DNA of 64,000 nt, taken from Stenotrophomonas indicatrix (GTDB taxonomy: Bacteria > Pseudomonadota > Gammaproteobacteria > Xanthomonadales > Xanthomonadaceae). Shown here piece after piece: positions 57,269 through 64,000 of the stretch. Location: positions 3,658,001-3,722,000 of the forward strand of contig NZ_PEJS01000001.1 of the NCBI RefSeq assembly GCF_002750975.1, in the 5' to 3' direction. Each line of letters begins with the position of its first letter. The stretch's first letter is position 1. The notes beneath the pieces were generated by a model, which made no database searches, had not been told where the DNA came from, and saw nothing but the letters and a program-made list of their open reading frames with translations. The translations under genes were made by a program, and so were the position numbers.

Positions 57269-57865
57269 TCAGGGCGCGGGGGTTCCGATCTTACGTCCGA
57301 TGTCCACTGCCGTCTGCAGATGCGCTTCGGCCATGCCGCTGTCGGCGTCCAGCAGCAGCGTGGAGGACAGCACCGGCGCCCCGCAGTAGTCGAAGATACC
57401 CTGCTCGATCTGGGTCTTCATCGCCGCGCCATAGCCACGCCGGTCGATCATCTGCTGGCCCGCGCCGCCCAGCCCGACCAGATGCACCTGCAGCCGCTGC
57501 AGCTTTTTTTCCACCTTGCCGTCGGCACCTTCGTCATAGGCCCAGCCCTGGGTGAAGACGCGGTCGATCCATCCCTTCAGCAGCGCCGGGAACGACCACC
57601 AGTAGAGCGGGTAGACCAGCACCAGCGCATCGGCCGCATCCAGCCGGGCGTGCTCGGCGGCGACATCGGCCGGCAGCGTCGTGGTCCTGCGGAAGAACGC
57701 GTGGTCCTGGGCATTGAAACGTGGATCGAAGCCTTCGGCCATCAGATCCACCGAGGTGACCGTATTGTCGGCATCGGCGTTGACGATGGCCTCACCGATC
57801 CGCGCAGCGACGGCGTGGGTGAGCGAGGCCGGTTCAGGATGTGCCACGACAATATGGGTATGCAT
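57269..57865 (-). CDS. NAD(P)H-dependent oxidoreductase with flavodoxin-like fold
   Basis: A 198-residue flavoprotein of the NQO1/KefF/MdaB group: MHTHIVVAHPEPASLTHAVA, with LVLVYPLYWWSFPALLKGWIDRVFTQGWAYDE as the flavin and quinone-site block. It may reduce quinones or nitro compounds and protect against electrophiles. First gene of a two-gene unit with the TetR repressor. Start ATG at 57865. Its promoter overlaps the operator. Confidence 0.93.
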   Translation of the reverse strand: MHTHIVVAHPEPASLTHAVAARIGEAIVNADADNTVTSVDLMAEGFDPRFNAQDHAFFRRTTTLPADVAAEHARLDAADALVLVYPLYWWSFPALLKGWIDRVFTQGWAYDEGADGKVEKKLQRLQVHLVGLGGAGQQMIDRRGYGAAMKTQIEQGIFDYCGAPVLSSTLLLDADSGMAEAHLQTAVDIGRKIGTPAP

Positions 57866-57885
57866 GATGGGGCTCTGCTGTTCAT

Positions 57886-57904
57886 TAGTTACCAATGGTA
57901 ACTA
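57886..57904. promoter_or_regulatory. Perfect palindromic TetR operator
   Basis: TAGTTACC-AAT-GGTAACTA: two 8-base halves around AAT. It lies 20 bases upstream of the oxidoreductase gene. Confidence 0.8.
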
Positions 57905-58055
57905 CGATTGCAGCCAGCACCAGCATCATCGGTGGAATGCTGTTGCGCGCTGCGGTCGCTGTTGTGCACATCACAGCCACACCGGGCTGCCACGGCCTTG
58001 ATGCCGGTAAGCGGATGCTTGCCGGACCAACGCAGCATTCGCACGACTACACACC

Positions 58056-58457
58056 ATGCAGAGCAACAACGAACGACCCGCACCGCTACCCCGCCTGCTC
58101 CTTGTGGAAGACCAGCTCGATCTGGCTGATCTGATGGAACAGGCCCTGACCGACGAAGGCAACGAAATCGCCCACGCCAACAGCGTCTTCGAGGCATTGG
58201 GCATGCTCGACAGTGGCCACTTCGATGGCGCCGTGCTGGACGTGGAACTTCGTGATGGCGTGGTATTCCCTGTGGCCGATCGGCTGCTCGAACTGGGCAT
58301 CCCCTATCTTTTTGCTTCAGCGGTATACGACCAGCTGGTGCCGGTCCGGCATCGGCGCGCGCCCTTCCTGGCCAAACCGTTCCATGTGCAGGGCCTGCAG
58401 CGCGCGGTGCGCGAAGCGCTCGGCAGGACGGCCGCCCCGCCGACGCCGCCGCACTAG
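58056..58457 (+). CDS. Stand-alone response-regulator receiver protein
   Basis: A 133-residue single receiver domain: acidic pocket LLLVEDQLDLADL, phospho-acceptor Asp in GAVLDVELRDG, and conserved Lys in FLAKPF. There is no output domain. Single-domain receivers can act as phosphate relays or inhibit partner kinases. No kinase gene is adjacent, so the partner is unknown. Pro-rich tails at both ends (ERPAPLPR, APPTPPH). Confidence 0.92.
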   Translation: MQSNNERPAPLPRLLLVEDQLDLADLMEQALTDEGNEIAHANSVFEALGMLDSGHFDGAVLDVELRDGVVFPVADRLLELGIPYLFASAVYDQLVPVRHRRAPFLAKPFHVQGLQRAVREALGRTAAPPTPPH

Positions 58458-58468
58458 CCTGCACGCAC

Positions 58469-59293
58469 CTACGGCTTGAACAACCCGTTGAGCTCGGCAC
58501 CGGACGGGGTGGCCGGCAGCGCATCGAATGATCCACTGGCAAGCATCTGCCGGGAGGCGTCGAGAAAGCCGGACCACGCGCTGCGGGCCAGCGCACCGCC
58601 GACACTGACCCGGCGCACGCCCAGACTGGCGGCCTGCTGCAGCGTCATCACGCCGGGCGCACCGATCAGCAGGTTGACCGGCTTGCCACCGGCGGCCTCC
58701 ACCACGGCGCGGATCTGCTCTGCGGTCCGGATGCCGGGCGCATACAGACAGTCGGCACCCGCCTGCGCATAGGCGCGGATGCGAGCCAATGTATCGTCCA
58801 GATCGGGTCGCCCGACGAAGAAGTTCTCCGCGCGCCCCACCAGCATCACGTCGTGCCCGCTTTCATCAATGGCACGGCGCGCGGCCTGCAGCCGGGCCAC
58901 GCTGTCTTCGATGCTGCGCAGCGGATGGTCCGCATCGCCGCTGGAATCCTCGATCGACAGGCCAGCCACACCGGTAGCGATCGCCATCGACACGCTCTCG
59001 TGCACCGCCTCCGGGCTGCGGCCAAAACCATCTTCGAAGTCGGCGTTCACCGGTAGATCGGTCGCCGCCACCATCGCCTGCAGATGAGCGAGGATCTCGC
59101 TGCGGCCCATCGCCCCGTCAGGCTGCCCGTGGGCCCAGGCATGGCCGGAACTGGTGGTAGCCAGTGCCTGGGCACCCAGCCGCGCCAGCGCCACCGCACT
59201 GCCCACGTCCCATGGATTGGGCAGCAGGAAGCAACCGGATGCATGAAGCGCCCTGAAGGCAGCGCGGCGGTTTCGGATGGCGTCGGCACTCAT
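58469..59293 (-). CDS. Isocitrate lyase / PEP mutase family protein
   Basis: A 274-residue TIM-barrel enzyme. The family signatures are ATTSSGHAWAHGQPDG, LPVNADFEDGFG (Mg-binding acidic), GVAGLSIEDSSGD and VGRAENFFVG. It is of the small carboxyvinyl-carboxyphosphonate phosphorylmutase-like group often called oxaloacetate decarboxylase-like; substrate is unclear. It has no phosphonate genes around it. The ATG at 59293 is one codon inside a longer in-frame GTG. Confidence 0.92.
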   Translation of the reverse strand: MSADAIRNRRAAFRALHASGCFLLPNPWDVGSAVALARLGAQALATTSSGHAWAHGQPDGAMGRSEILAHLQAMVAATDLPVNADFEDGFGRSPEAVHESVSMAIATGVAGLSIEDSSGDADHPLRSIEDSVARLQAARRAIDESGHDVMLVGRAENFFVGRPDLDDTLARIRAYAQAGADCLYAPGIRTAEQIRAVVEAAGGKPVNLLIGAPGVMTLQQAASLGVRRVSVGGALARSAWSGFLDASRQMLASGSFDALPATPSGAELNGLFKP

Positions 59294-59342
59294 CACGGAC
59301 TCCTGGTGGATACGTTTTCCCCGGTTGCTGCCCGCGCAGTGG

Positions 59343-60671
59343 TCATCTGGCAGCGGGCTTCACGGCGGCGCGGCCCGGCTGCGTTGTCGTCTGCAACTGC
59401 AGCCCTTGCAACAGTGCCTTGTCCAGCTTCGCCGCCACGCCCACACTGCGCCCGGCCAGGTTGGCCACCTGGTACTGCACCGCCACGCCCAGCACCTGGG
59501 TCGCCTCGGACAGTGTCAACCCATAGGCCTGGCGCAGCCACTGCAGCATGCCCGAGGTGGCGATGCGCAGCGCATCATCGCTGGAGCCGCCCTGGCCCAG
59601 GGTCATGATCTGCGTTGCCGATTCCACCCGCGGCGTTGCGATCGCATGCTGCTTCAGCAGCTCGACCTTCACCACCACATCCAGCGATGTCTCCAGCGCC
59701 CACTGGGTGGTTTCGCCATCGCCCTGGAGTGCGTGGCCATCACCCAGGTACATCAGGGCGCCAGGCTGCTGCACGGGCAGGTAGACCGTATTGCCTTCGA
59801 CCACGGCGTTGAAGTCCATGTTGCCGCCGAAGTCACCGGTATCGCCGGTGGAAAAAGGCGGGTAGCCGAAGCCGGGGGCCAGCGCCAGGCCGCCGAGCAT
59901 CGGCTTCACCGGCACTTCGAAATGCCGCAGGCCACCACCTGCGCCCTGCGGACGGGCGACGCCCCTGCTGCGGTCCAGCTGCCAGCGCACCGGCTTGCCC
60001 AGCCCGGTGGCTTCGGCAGCCACCCGCGGCGTCTTCAAGCGTCCCACCAGGCCATCCAGGCTGTCGGCATAGTCACGGTTGAGCTTCAACGAGGTAAGCG
60101 TGATCGCCAGCGTGTCGCCGGGTTCGGCACCGACCACGAAAAACGGCCCGACCTGTGGATTGCCGAACAGCGCGCGGGTGACGCCCTTCTCGTCGACGCC
60201 GCCGGAGTCCAGCGTGCGGGTCTGTACCGAGTCCCCCGGCCAGATCACCAGCACCGGCGCACGGTCGGCGCTGAAGGTATTGGAATAGTCGGTCGGCGTG
60301 AACACATGGCGCTGAGGTGCGGTCGAAACCCGCGCAGGTACTTTCCAGGCGCTGAAGGCGTGGACGGCACGCGCCTCGCGGTTGTTGGTGTCCGGCTGAT
60401 CGCTCTGTCCCTGCATCCGCGCCCCGTCAATGCGCCCGTCGAACTGGTAGCGCTGGCCCTGGCTGTCGGTTGCGGTGAATACCATCTGCCCGGCACCCAG
60501 GGTGCCGGTGACCGGGTCGGCGTCCAGACGGCCGGCGATACGCCCGTCCTGCACGTCCACCTGCAGGGTCTGGTAGTTCCTGCTGCCCCACAGGTCGGTG
60601 GCAACGATCCATTGTTCGGCAGCCAGCGCATTCAAGGGCAGCAGCGCCAGCAGCACTGCAGGCAATCGCAT
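59343..60671 (-). CDS. Exported acetamidase/formamidase family protein
   Basis: A 442-residue protein with a signal peptide (MRLPAVLLALLPLNALAAEQW). The family pattern is spread through the chain: VLVIWPGDSVQTRTLDSGG, VGPFFVVGAEPGDTLAITL, GGNMDFNAVVEGNTVYLPVQQPGALMYLGDGHALQGDGE. Members hydrolyse short amides. The residues that bind the two metals look conserved (D in GNMD; H in LGDGHA). Periplasmic location is unusual for this family. An ATG at 60710 would extend the N-terminus by 13 residues. Confidence 0.9.
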   Translation of the reverse strand: MRLPAVLLALLPLNALAAEQWIVATDLWGSRNYQTLQVDVQDGRIAGRLDADPVTGTLGAGQMVFTATDSQGQRYQFDGRIDGARMQGQSDQPDTNNREARAVHAFSAWKVPARVSTAPQRHVFTPTDYSNTFSADRAPVLVIWPGDSVQTRTLDSGGVDEKGVTRALFGNPQVGPFFVVGAEPGDTLAITLTSLKLNRDYADSLDGLVGRLKTPRVAAEATGLGKPVRWQLDRSRGVARPQGAGGGLRHFEVPVKPMLGGLALAPGFGYPPFSTGDTGDFGGNMDFNAVVEGNTVYLPVQQPGALMYLGDGHALQGDGETTQWALETSLDVVVKVELLKQHAIATPRVESATQIMTLGQGGSSDDALRIATSGMLQWLRQAYGLTLSEATQVLGVAVQYQVANLAGRSVGVAAKLDKALLQGLQLQTTTQPGRAAVKPAAR

Positions 60672-60951
60672 GGGGGTGGGCACGGCGCGAGCATCCAGGA
60701 GCGCCGACATGGCGGGTTGACCCAGTGTAGGAACACCCTGGCAACCTCCGCAGTGTCGAACGTAATGCGGCCCGGCCGCAGTCTTCCGGCAGGGGGGATG
60801 GTCGGCACGCGCAGTTTCCACTGTCTATAGTGAGCAGCCATGCGGCGCACGGCCCTTTCAAACGATCGCTTTAAACACCACTAATTTCGCCGAACTGGAC
60901 AGCATCCTCAGCTTCCGCCAGACTGCCGCCCTTTCCCGTCAATCGGATCCC

Positions 60952-61404
60952 ATGGCGAAGCTGCTGGTCCTGCATGGCCCCAACCTCAACCTGCTCGGCA
61001 GCCGCGAGCCGGAGGTCTACGGCCACACCACGCTGGCCGACATCGACCAGGCGCTGGCCGCCCAGGCCGCTGCCGCAGGTCATGCGCTGGAGAGCCTGCA
61101 GTCCAACGCCGAGCACGTCCTGGTGGATCGTGTACAGGCCGCACGCACCGACGGAACCGCCTTCATCCTGATCAACCCGGCCGCCTTCACCCATACCTCG
61201 GTTGCCCTGCGCGATGCGCTGGCGGCGGTGGCGGTGCCGTTCATCGAGATCCACCTGTCCAACCCGCATACCCGCGAGCCCTTCCGCCAGCACAGCTATT
61301 TCAGCGACAAGGCGGTGGGCGTGGTGTGTGGCTTCGGTGCCGACAGCTACCGCTATGCGATGGACGCGGCATTGGCGCGCGTGCAGGCCGCCGCCGCATC
61401 ATGA
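60952..61404 (+). CDS. aroQ: 3-dehydroquinate dehydratase, type II
   Basis: Converts 3-dehydroquinate to 3-dehydroshikimate in the shikimate pathway. The 150-residue dodecameric enzyme has the signature [24 protein letters not shown] with the catalytic Tyr and Arg loop, the [18 protein letters not shown] block, [15 protein letters not shown] and [10 protein letters not shown]. The ATGA overlap with the next gene indicates coupling. It is commonly next to accB and accC, as here. Confidence 0.97.
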   Translation: MAKLLVLHGPNLNLLGSREPEVYGHTTLADIDQALAAQAAAAGHALESLQSNAEHVLVDRVQAARTDGTAFILINPAAFTHTSVALRDALAAVAVPFIEIHLSNPHTREPFRQHSYFSDKAVGVVCGFGADSYRYAMDAALARVQAAAAS

Positions 61405-61823
61405 ACCTGTCGCGCGTCCTCGCCAGCGTTGTGCTGTGGGCCGGCCTGTGCGGCGCTGCCAGCGCGTTCGACCGCAAGGACGAGGGCATCGACTGCGCGC
61501 ATCCGACCACCACGATGGAGAGCGACCTGTGCGCCTCGGACGTGGCAGCGGCCGCCGACGTCGAACTCAACACCGTCTACGCCCAGGCACGCAGGCAGCT
61601 GCGCACGCCGGCCAACGGCGGCACCTGCAGCTACTGCGGCAACGCCGAACAGGAACTGGTGCTGGCCCAGCGCGCATGGATGCAGCTGCGCGACCACGAC
61701 TGCCAAGCGGTGTACGCCCTCAACTCCGACGGCACCGCGCGCAACGGCGCGCAGATGCGCTGCCTGATCACCCTCGCGCGCGACCGCACCCGGCAGCTGC
61801 GCGACTTCTACGAACTGCTTTGA
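61401..61823 (+). CDS. LprI-like (DUF1311) secreted protein
   Basis: A 140-residue protein with a signal peptide ([22 protein letters not shown]) and the LprI pattern: [40 protein letters not shown] ... [21 protein letters not shown], with several Cys. LprI of Mycobacterium is a lysozyme inhibitor, which is the basis of the family name; the role in this organism is unproven. It lies within the aroQ-accBC unit, overlapping aroQ. Confidence 0.9.
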   Translation: MNLSRVLASVVLWAGLCGAASAFDRKDEGIDCAHPTTTMESDLCASDVAAAADVELNTVYAQARRQLRTPANGGTCSYCGNAEQELVLAQRAWMQLRDHDCQAVYALNSDGTARNGAQMRCLITLARDRTRQLRDFYELL

Positions 61824-61877
61824 CCCGAGCGCAACGCGCTTCCCACCACACTGACATCAAAGAGCAAAGAGGCCACC

Positions 61878-62369
61878 ATGGATCTCCGCAAAATCAAGAA
61901 GCTGATCGACCTGCTGGAAGAGTCGAACCTGGCTGAAATCGAAATCAAGGAAGGCGAAGAGTCGGTGCGCCTGTCGCGCGCTCCGGTGTCCGGCTACGGC
62001 ATGATGCAGGCCCCGCCGCAGATGATGATGGCCGCTCCGGCCGCCGCCCAGCCGGCCACCCCGGCCATGCCGATGCAGTCGCCGACCGAAGCCTCCACCG
62101 GCGGCACCGCCAAGCCGGGCAACGCGCTGCCGGAAGGCCACGTGCTGCGCTCGCCGATGGTCGGCACCTTCTATGCCTCGTCCGCACCGGACAAGCCGGC
62201 GTTCGTCAGCATCGGCCAGCAGGTCAAGGCCGGCGAGACCCTGGCCATCATCGAAGCGATGAAGATGTTCAACCCGATCGAAGCCGATGCGTCGGGCACC
62301 ATCGTCGCCATCCTCGGCGAGAACGGCCAGCCGGTGGAATTCGACCAGCCGCTGTTCGTGATCGGCTAA
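61878..62369 (+). CDS. accB: Biotin carboxyl carrier protein of acetyl-CoA carboxylase
   Basis: A 163-residue protein carrying biotin on Lys129 in the motif [13 protein letters not shown]. It has an N-terminal helix ([17 protein letters not shown]), a Met/Pro/Ala-rich linker and the C-terminal biotinyl barrel ([15 protein letters not shown]). It supplies carboxybiotin for malonyl-CoA formation, the first step of fatty-acid synthesis. It is 12 bases before accC. Confidence 0.98.
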   Translation: MDLRKIKKLIDLLEESNLAEIEIKEGEESVRLSRAPVSGYGMMQAPPQMMMAAPAAAQPATPAMPMQSPTEASTGGTAKPGNALPEGHVLRSPMVGTFYASSAPDKPAFVSIGQQVKAGETLAIIEAMKMFNPIEADASGTIVAILGENGQPVEFDQPLFVIG

Positions 62370-62381
62370 GGGGCGGCTGCC

Positions 62382-63749
62382 ATGCTCGACAAAGTCGTCA
62401 TCGCCAACCGAGGGGAAATCGCGCTGCGCATCCTGCGCGCGTGCAACACCCTGGGCATCCGCACGGTGGCCGTGCACTCCACGGTCGACCGCAATCTCAA
62501 GCACGTGGCCATGGCCGATGAATCGGTCTGCATCGGCCCGGCGGCATCGGCGGAAAGCTACCTCAACATCCCGGCGTTGATCGCCGCGGCCGAGGTCACC
62601 GACGCCCAAGCCATCCACCCCGGTTATGGCTTCCTGTCCGAGAACGCCAACTTCGCCGAGCGCGTGGAAGAGTCCGGCTTCATCTTCATCGGCCCGAAGG
62701 CAGACACCATCCGCCTGATGGGCGACAAGGTCGAAGCGATCCGTGCCATGAAGTCGGCCGGTGTGCCGTGCGTGCCCGGTTCTGGCGGCCCGCTCGGCGA
62801 CGACATCGTCGCCAACACCAAGATCGCCCGTGAGATCGGCTACCCGGTCATCATCAAGGCGGCCGGCGGCGGCGGTGGCCGCGGCATGCGCGTGGTGCAC
62901 GCCGAAGCTTCCCTGAAGACCTCCATCGAAACCACCAAGAGCGAGGCCAAGGCCGCGTTCGGCAATGGCGAGGTCTACATGGAGAAGTTCCTGGAGAACC
63001 CGCGCCACGTGGAGATCCAGGTGCTGGCCGACGGCCAGGGCAACGCCATCCACCTCGGCGAGCGCGACTGCTCGATGCAGCGTCGTCACCAGAAGGTGGT
63101 CGAGGAAGCACCGGCACCGGGCATCACCGCCGAGCAGCGCGAGCAGATCGGCAAGGTGTGCGTGGAAGCCTGCATCCGCATCGGCTACCGCGGCGCCGGC
63201 ACCTTCGAGTTCCTGTACGAAGACGGCCGCTTCTACTTCATCGAAATGAACACCCGCATCCAGGTGGAGCATCCGGTCACCGAGATGGTCACCGGTATCG
63301 ATCTGGTCGCCGAACAGCTGAAGATCGCTGCCGGCCAGAAGCTGTCGATCAAGCAGAGCGATGTGGTGCTGACCGGCCATGCGATCGAGTGCCGCATCAA
63401 CGCCGAAGACGCCGAAACCTTCGTGCCGAGCCCGGGCACCATCACCGGCTTCCACGCACCGGGTGGTCCCGGCGTGCGCGTCGATACCCACATCTACAGT
63501 GGCTACCGCGTGCCGTCGAACTACGACTCGATGATCGGCAAGCTGATCGTGCACGGTCCGGACCGCGAGACCGCCATTGCCCGCATGCGGGTGGCGCTGA
63601 GCGAGATGGTGGTCGATGGCATCAAGACCAACATCGCCCTGCAGCAGCGGATCATGCGTGACAAGGGCTTCCAGGCCGGTGGCCAGAACATCCATTACCT
63701 GGAAAAGCGCCTTGCCGAGCGCAAGAGCAAGCCGATCGCGTTGACCTGA
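62382..63749 (+). CDS. accC: Biotin carboxylase of acetyl-CoA carboxylase
   Basis: A 455-residue ATP-dependent enzyme that carboxylates biotin on AccB. It begins [26 protein letters not shown], with the ATP-grasp glycine loop [17 protein letters not shown], the [20 protein letters not shown] block and the active site [23 protein letters not shown]. The operon aroQ-LprI-like-accB-accC ends at a strong terminator 26 bases downstream. Confidence 0.99.
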   Translation: MLDKVVIANRGEIALRILRACNTLGIRTVAVHSTVDRNLKHVAMADESVCIGPAASAESYLNIPALIAAAEVTDAQAIHPGYGFLSENANFAERVEESGFIFIGPKADTIRLMGDKVEAIRAMKSAGVPCVPGSGGPLGDDIVANTKIAREIGYPVIIKAAGGGGGRGMRVVHAEASLKTSIETTKSEAKAAFGNGEVYMEKFLENPRHVEIQVLADGQGNAIHLGERDCSMQRRHQKVVEEAPAPGITAEQREQIGKVCVEACIRIGYRGAGTFEFLYEDGRFYFIEMNTRIQVEHPVTEMVTGIDLVAEQLKIAAGQKLSIKQSDVVLTGHAIECRINAEDAETFVPSPGTITGFHAPGGPGVRVDTHIYSGYRVPSNYDSMIGKLIVHGPDRETAIARMRVALSEMVVDGIKTNIALQQRIMRDKGFQAGGQNIHYLEKRLAERKSKPIALT

Positions 63750-63774
63750 TCGGCAACTGCAGTCGCTGCACATG

Positions 63775-63803
63775 AAAAGGGCGGGGTTTTCCCCGCCCTT
63801 TTT
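63775..63803 (+). terminator. Intrinsic terminator after accC
   Basis: AAAAGGGCGGGG, loop TTTT, CCCCGCCCTTTTT. A 12-bp perfect stem with a good T-run. Confidence 0.92.
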
Positions 63804-63814
63804 GCGTTTTTACG

Positions 63815-63883
63815 GTAGCGCCGGGCCATGCCCGGCGGCCTTCCATCGCCACCGCCCACCCGCCGGGCATGGCCCGGCGCTAC
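63815..63883. repeat. Head-to-head SMAG pair
   Basis: GTAGCGCCGGG-CCAT-GCCCGGCG (63815-63837) and its inverted counterpart CGCCGGGC-ATG-GCCCGGCG with CTAC (63861-63883). They lie between the accC terminator and the end of the next gene. Confidence 0.9.
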
Positions 63884-63893
63884 CGGCGTGGCG

Positions 63894-64000
63894 TCAGCGC
63901 GCGTCGGCCGCGGTCGCGGGAATCTGCGAGTTCGCCAGTGGACGCACGCCGTTCGGCGAGGTCGGATCGACGATCACCATGGTCTCGCTGGACCCATCGG
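63894..64000 (-). CDS. C-terminal end of an unidentified gene (cut by window edge)
   Basis: On the minus strand the frame reads DGSSETMVIVDPTSPNGVRP, continues for 15 residues and ends at the TGA at 63896-63894. It follows a SMAG pair, as many gene ends in this window do. The fragment of 35 residues is too short to name. Reading frame and codon use fit a real gene. Confidence 0.55.
   Translation of the reverse strand, partial: DGSSETMVIVDPTSPNGVRPLANSQIPATAADAR

Noticed and set aside
61857..63773. 638-codon open frame opposite accB and accC
   Set aside because: Shadow of two certain genes.

Overview
The window looks like chromosomal DNA of a Stenotrophomonas species, most likely the S. maltophilia complex. 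It is GC-rich, with strong third-position GC that creates long false reading frames opposite real genes. It carries many GTAG-ended palindromes of the SMAG type (Stenotrophomonas maltophilia GTAG, a REP-like family), and an MdtABC-like pump matching SmeIJK of S. maltophilia. Taxonomy is inferred from gene content and recalled repeat families; no search was run. I saw no tRNA, rRNA, CRISPR array, prophage or transposase gene.

Layout. 1-8.6 kb: translation, DNA-processing and topology genes (def, LysM protein, dprA, smg, two GYF-domain membrane proteins, topA, tsaC). 8.6-25.4 kb: two DUF4124-like secreted proteins around a four-copy 103-bp array, an SDR enzyme, a small lipoprotein, sppA, a MATE transporter, a sigma-like membrane protein coupled to a DUF3106-like protein, priA behind inverted DnaA boxes, a GST, an NYN/LOTUS protein, ndh, a four-copy 150-bp SMAG array, small proteins, and a tandem glycine riboswitch ahead of a predicted glycine transporter. 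25.7-33.2 kb: smeIJK, with a repeat inserted in frame in smeJ and a duplicated gene tail after smeK. 33.2-37.6 kb: a DAHP synthase behind an aromatic leader-peptide attenuator, a HEAT-repeat protein with a MarR regulator, and a serine beta-lactamase-fold protein. 37.8-45.3 kb: groEL/groES with sigma-32 and CIRCE control, a secreted endonuclease, and the overlapping cutA-dsbD-tlpA cluster.

45.3-60.9 kb is the accessory-looking part. It opens with a ~590-bp nested inverted-repeat mosaic and a Fur-box-like site, followed by a PepSY/flavodoxin ferric reductase. Next come a chemoreceptor, an arylamine N-acetyltransferase, a VOC protein, a solute-binding-like protein, a LysR regulator, a GIY-YIG-like protein, a D,D-carboxypeptidase-like enzyme, a TetR/NAD(P)H-oxidoreductase operon with a perfect operator, a lone receiver, a PEP-mutase-like enzyme and an acetamidase-like enzyme. 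60.95-63.75 kb returns to core genes (aroQ, an LprI-like protein, accB, accC), then a strong terminator and the end of an unidentified gene.

The most notable non-coding content is (i) the aromatic attenuator of the DAHP synthase, whose leader peptide contains FYWYYF, (ii) the mirror-symmetric repeat mosaic at 45.3-45.9 kb, and (iii) a recurrent association of SMAG elements with gene ends: they supply TAG stop codons, form arrays together with neighbouring gene-end sequence, and accompany a duplicated RND gene tail.
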